From Ruminiclostridium sp. (GTDB lineage Bacteria; Bacillota_A; Clostridia; Oscillospirales; Ruminococcaceae): a stretch of DNA of 8,026 bases. The translations under genes and the position numbers were made by a program. Below the pieces are notes generated by a model that searched no databases, was not told the DNA's origin, and saw only the letters and a list, made by a program, of their open reading frames with translations. Location: NCBI GenBank assembly GCA_017550775.1, contig JAFZOA010000360.1, forward strand, positions 1 to 8,026. The letters are read 5' to 3'. Of this stretch, positions 6,001-8,026 are shown in pieces (the stretch's first letter is position 1; every line of letters begins with the position of its first letter).

Positions 6001-6636
6001 ATGAATGAAAATGTAAGTGTAACTTTTGACAATACCCCGGAGGAGATCGAGGCGGCGTATAAAGCGTTCCACAACAAGTACACCCTGAAAAAGAAGCTTA
6101 TCTACACCGTGATATACCTCATTGTCGTGGTGCTCGCTGTGGATCTGATAATAAAGGACATGACCAATCCCGCGGGCTACATCGCGGGCGGGCTCGGGCT
6201 CGGGATACTTGTGTTCAACTGGATAAAGCCGGTGCTGATACGGCGGAAGATGATGCAGGGACTTGCGGAGCTCGGCACGGACGAGCGCTATACCATGACC
6301 CTGTACGACGACAGGATAGAGATCGAGACCGAGATAACCTCTGCGGAGCAGGAGACCGAGACGGTAGCGATCACCACCCACGGAGTTTTCCCCGTCGAGG
6401 AGGGAAGCGATGCGGCGAAGGAGCTTGCCGAGCACCCGGAGCTTGTCCGGGACGACACGCAGATCGAAAAGACGGTATATCGGCTCACCGAGACCGAGAT
6501 CTGTATGTCCGACCGGCACGACCTGCTGCTGATGTTCGTGAACCGTTCCTATATCCACGCGGTGCCCAAGCGGTGCTTAAGTGCGGACGAGGTGCTCGCG
6601 TTCAAGGCGTATTTTGAGGAAAAAGGGCTTATCTGA
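6001..6636 (+). CDS. YcxB-like domain membrane protein
   Basis: This encodes 211 residues. A soluble N-terminus (MNENVSVTFDNTPEEIEAAY) is followed by two adjacent hydrophobic segments at about 33-52 and 58-77, then a charged stretch and a C-terminal beta-rich domain. The end of that domain, with FVNRSYIHAVPKRC (about 179-192) and then a helix, matches the pattern of YcxB-like proteins in Firmicutes, where an aromatic strand leads to a (I/V)PKR motif. Their function is not known; they resemble small membrane-anchored PH-like or sensor domains. Both helices make a hairpin, so both ends probably face the cytoplasm. The ribosome binding site AAGGA at 5987-5991 overlaps the stop codon of the previous gene, nine bases before the ATG, implying coupled translation. 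It is the last gene before gyrA. Confidence 0.75.
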   Translation: MNENVSVTFDNTPEEIEAAYKAFHNKYTLKKKLIYTVIYLIVVVLAVDLIIKDMTNPAGYIAGGLGLGILVFNWIKPVLIRRKMMQGLAELGTDERYTMTLYDDRIEIETEITSAEQETETVAITTHGVFPVEEGSDAAKELAEHPELVRDDTQIEKTVYRLTETEICMSDRHDLLLMFVNRSYIHAVPKRCLSADEVLAFKAYFEEKGLI

Positions 6637-6663
6637 CCCGGTTTTGCGATATACACAGGGTCG

Positions 6664-6686
6664 TTTCCTGCCGGAGGCGCGGGAAA
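6664..6686 (+). other. Hairpin in the leader between the YcxB-like gene and gyrA
   Basis: TTTCCTGC (6664-6671) pairs with GCGGGAAA (6679-6686), including one G-U pair in RNA, around a seven-base loop. It is followed by an A-rich, T-poor stretch, so it is not an intrinsic terminator. It sits about 40 bases ahead of the gyrA start and may be an mRNA processing or stability element. I see no convincing -35/-10 pair in the 92-base gap, so gyrA may depend on read-through from upstream. Confidence 0.4.
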
Positions 6687-6710
6687 GACACTAAAAAGGC
6701 ATAAAAAAAC

Positions 6711-6716
6711 AAAGGA
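6711..6716 (+). promoter_or_regulatory. Probable ribosome binding site of gyrA
   Basis: AAAGGA lies twelve bases before the ATG at 6729, a rather long spacing. A second AAAGG at 6723-6727 is too close to the start to work well. The start is nevertheless favoured because the encoded N-terminus has the expected length before the conserved [18 protein letters not shown] block. Confidence 0.5.
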
Positions 6717-6728
6717 AACAACAAAGGC

Positions 6729-8026
6729 ATGGAACAGAATTACGTTGAATCTATCCACCCCAACGAAAAGCTTATAGAGCTTGATATTGAAAAGGAAGTC
6801 AGAGGCGCGTTCCTTGACTACGCGATGTCGGTCATCGTGTCAAGAGCGCTCCCCGATGTGCGCGACGGTCTTAAACCCGTTCACAGGCGCATAATCTACA
6901 CCATGAACGACGCGGGCAACACCTACGACAAGGAGCACCGCAAGTGCGCCTATACCGTCGGTGAAGTGCTCGGTAAATACCACCCTCACGGCGACGCGTC
7001 CGTTTATGACGCAATGGTTCGTCTCGCGCAGGACTTCTCCCTTCGCTATCCTATGGTGGACGGTCACGGAAACTTCGGTTCGGTGGACGGCGACCCGCCC
7101 GCCGCTTACCGTTACACAGAGGCAAGACTCTCAAAGATCGCGGACGAAATGCTCGCCGACATCAACAAGGACACCGTTGATTTCGGCACCAACTACGACG
7201 ACAAGCTCAAAGAGCCTACGGTGCTTCCCTCGCGCTTCCCGAACCTGCTCGTGAACGGCAGTATCGGTATCGCGGTAGGTCTGGCGACCAACATTCCCCC
7301 GCACAATCTCTGCGAGGTCATCGACGCTATCGACCTGCTCATAGACAACCCCGATGCCGGCCCCGAAAGCATAATGAGCTGTATCAAGGGTCCGGACTTC
7401 CCTACCGGCGGTATCATCATGGGATACTCCGGGATACGCTCGGCGTACTACACCGGCAGAGGTAAGATAACCCTGCGCGGACGTGCGGAGATAGTCGAGG
7501 AAAAGACCCATACCCGCATAGTAGTGACCGAGATACCGTACATGGTCAACAAGACCCGCCTTCTCGAATCAATAGGCGAGCTTATGCGCGACAAGCGTAT
7601 AGACGGCATAGCGACGCTTCGTGACGAGTCCGACAGAACCGGCATGAAGATAGTTATGGAGCTCAAACGCGACGCAAACGCGAATGTCGTGCTCAACAAG
7701 CTTTACAGCTATACCCAGCTCCAGGATACTGTCGGCGTTATCATGCTCGCGTTGGTGAACGGCGAGCCGAAGATACTTCCGCTAAAGGATATGCTCACCC
7801 ACTACCTTGACTTCCAGGTCGAGGTCATCGAGCGCCGCACCCGTTTCGATCTTGCCCGCGCCCGCGCCCGTGCGCACCTGCTCCAGGGCTTCATGCTCGC
7901 TATCGACAACATCGACGAGATCATAGCGATACTCCGTTCGAGCAAGAGCGTCCAGGAGGGCAAGGAGCGCTTAATGGAGCGCTTCAAGGAGGTCGATCTC
8001 GGTCAGCTCCTCAGGCGCGCCATGGA
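6729..8026 (+). CDS. gyrA: DNA gyrase subunit A, N-terminal part (cut by window end)
   Basis: GyrA is the DNA cleavage and rejoining half of gyrase. The window holds 432 complete codons of a protein normally about 800-850 residues long, so the end of the breakage-reunion domain and the whole DNA-wrapping C-terminal beta-pinwheel domain lie outside. Seen are [20 protein letters not shown] near the N-terminus, [12 protein letters not shown] in the recognition helix (HPHGD at 85-89), [11 protein letters not shown], and AAYRYTEAR with the catalytic tyrosine at Tyr129. After these come [19 protein letters not shown] in the tower region, and [13 protein letters not shown] in the helix leading toward the coiled coil. 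[15 protein letters not shown] favours GyrA over ParC. At the position equivalent to E. coli Ser83 this protein has Ala90, with Asp94 (E. coli Asp87) kept. The frame is open to the last base, with no frameshift. Confidence 0.95.
   Translation, partial: MEQNYVESIHPNEKLIELDIEKEVRGAFLDYAMSVIVSRALPDVRDGLKPVHRRIIYTMNDAGNTYDKEHRKCAYTVGEVLGKYHPHGDASVYDAMVRLAQDFSLRYPMVDGHGNFGSVDGDPPAAYRYTEARLSKIADEMLADINKDTVDFGTNYDDKLKEPTVLPSRFPNLLVNGSIGIAVGLATNIPPHNLCEVIDAIDLLIDNPDAGPESIMSCIKGPDFPTGGIIMGYSGIRSAYYTGRGKITLRGRAEIVEEKTHTRIVVTEIPYMVNKTRLLESIGELMRDKRIDGIATLRDESDRTGMKIVMELKRDANANVVLNKLYSYTQLQDTVGVIMLALVNGEPKILPLKDMLTHYLDFQVEVIERRTRFDLARARARAHLLQGFMLAIDNIDEIIAILRSSKSVQEGKERLMERFKEVDLGQLLRRAM

Noticed and set aside
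5572..6558. 328-codon minus-strand open frame across the two membrane protein genes
   Set aside because: The sense genes have good start sites and clear transmembrane patterns; the antisense product is a low-information shadow.
7854..7871. Three tandem copies of a GCCCGC-type hexamer in gyrA
   Set aside because: It encodes Ala-Arg repeats that fit the normal length of this helix in GyrA, so there is no insertion or expansion; it is a codon-choice effect.

Overview
The window looks like chromosomal DNA of a low-to-mid GC Gram-positive anaerobe, most likely a member of the Clostridia (Oscillospirales/Ruminococcus-like). This is inferred from the wording of the gyrase motifs, the strong AGGAGG-type ribosome binding sites, consensus housekeeping promoters in AT-rich gaps between GC-rich genes, and the presence of a YcxB-like membrane protein. 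No genus can be named from the sequence alone. I see no tRNA, rRNA, CRISPR array, transposase or phage gene.

Layout. (1) Positions 1-82 hold a GC-rich stretch with three consecutive inverted repeats, cut by the window edge. (2) Positions 83-607, minus strand, encode a small lipoprotein of unknown function. (3) Positions 608-843 are a divergent intergenic region with a near-consensus promoter in each direction. (4) Positions 844-2847 form a two-gene plus-strand unit: prmA (ribosomal protein L11 methyltransferase) and a family 2 glycosyltransferase with a TPR-like C-terminal half. A textbook intrinsic terminator follows at 2896-2927. (5) From 2949 a strong promoter drives gyrB (DNA gyrase subunit B). 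Downstream on the same strand come a DinB-like protein, a small three-helix membrane protein, a YcxB-like membrane protein, and then gyrA (DNA gyrase subunit A), which runs off the right edge after 432 codons.

How the genes fit together. gyrB and gyrA encode the two halves of the A2B2 gyrase that introduces negative supercoils. Here they are separated by three small genes of about 1.6 kb in total instead of being adjacent. The short gaps and the lack of an obvious terminator suggest that all five genes can be read from the gyrB promoter. No dnaA, dnaN or recF lies upstream of gyrB, so this is not the common origin-proximal arrangement, at least within the window. prmA and the glycosyltransferase are separated by only 15 bases and are probably co-transcribed, with no obvious functional link.

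I did not find a convincing new biological system. The most useful observations are the split gyrase operon with its inserted genes, non-canonical residues at known quinolone-relevant positions of both gyrase subunits (GyrA Ala90, GyrB Trp475), a lysine-rich insertion in GyrB, the phased -10-like boxes at gyrB, and the palindrome cluster at the left edge.
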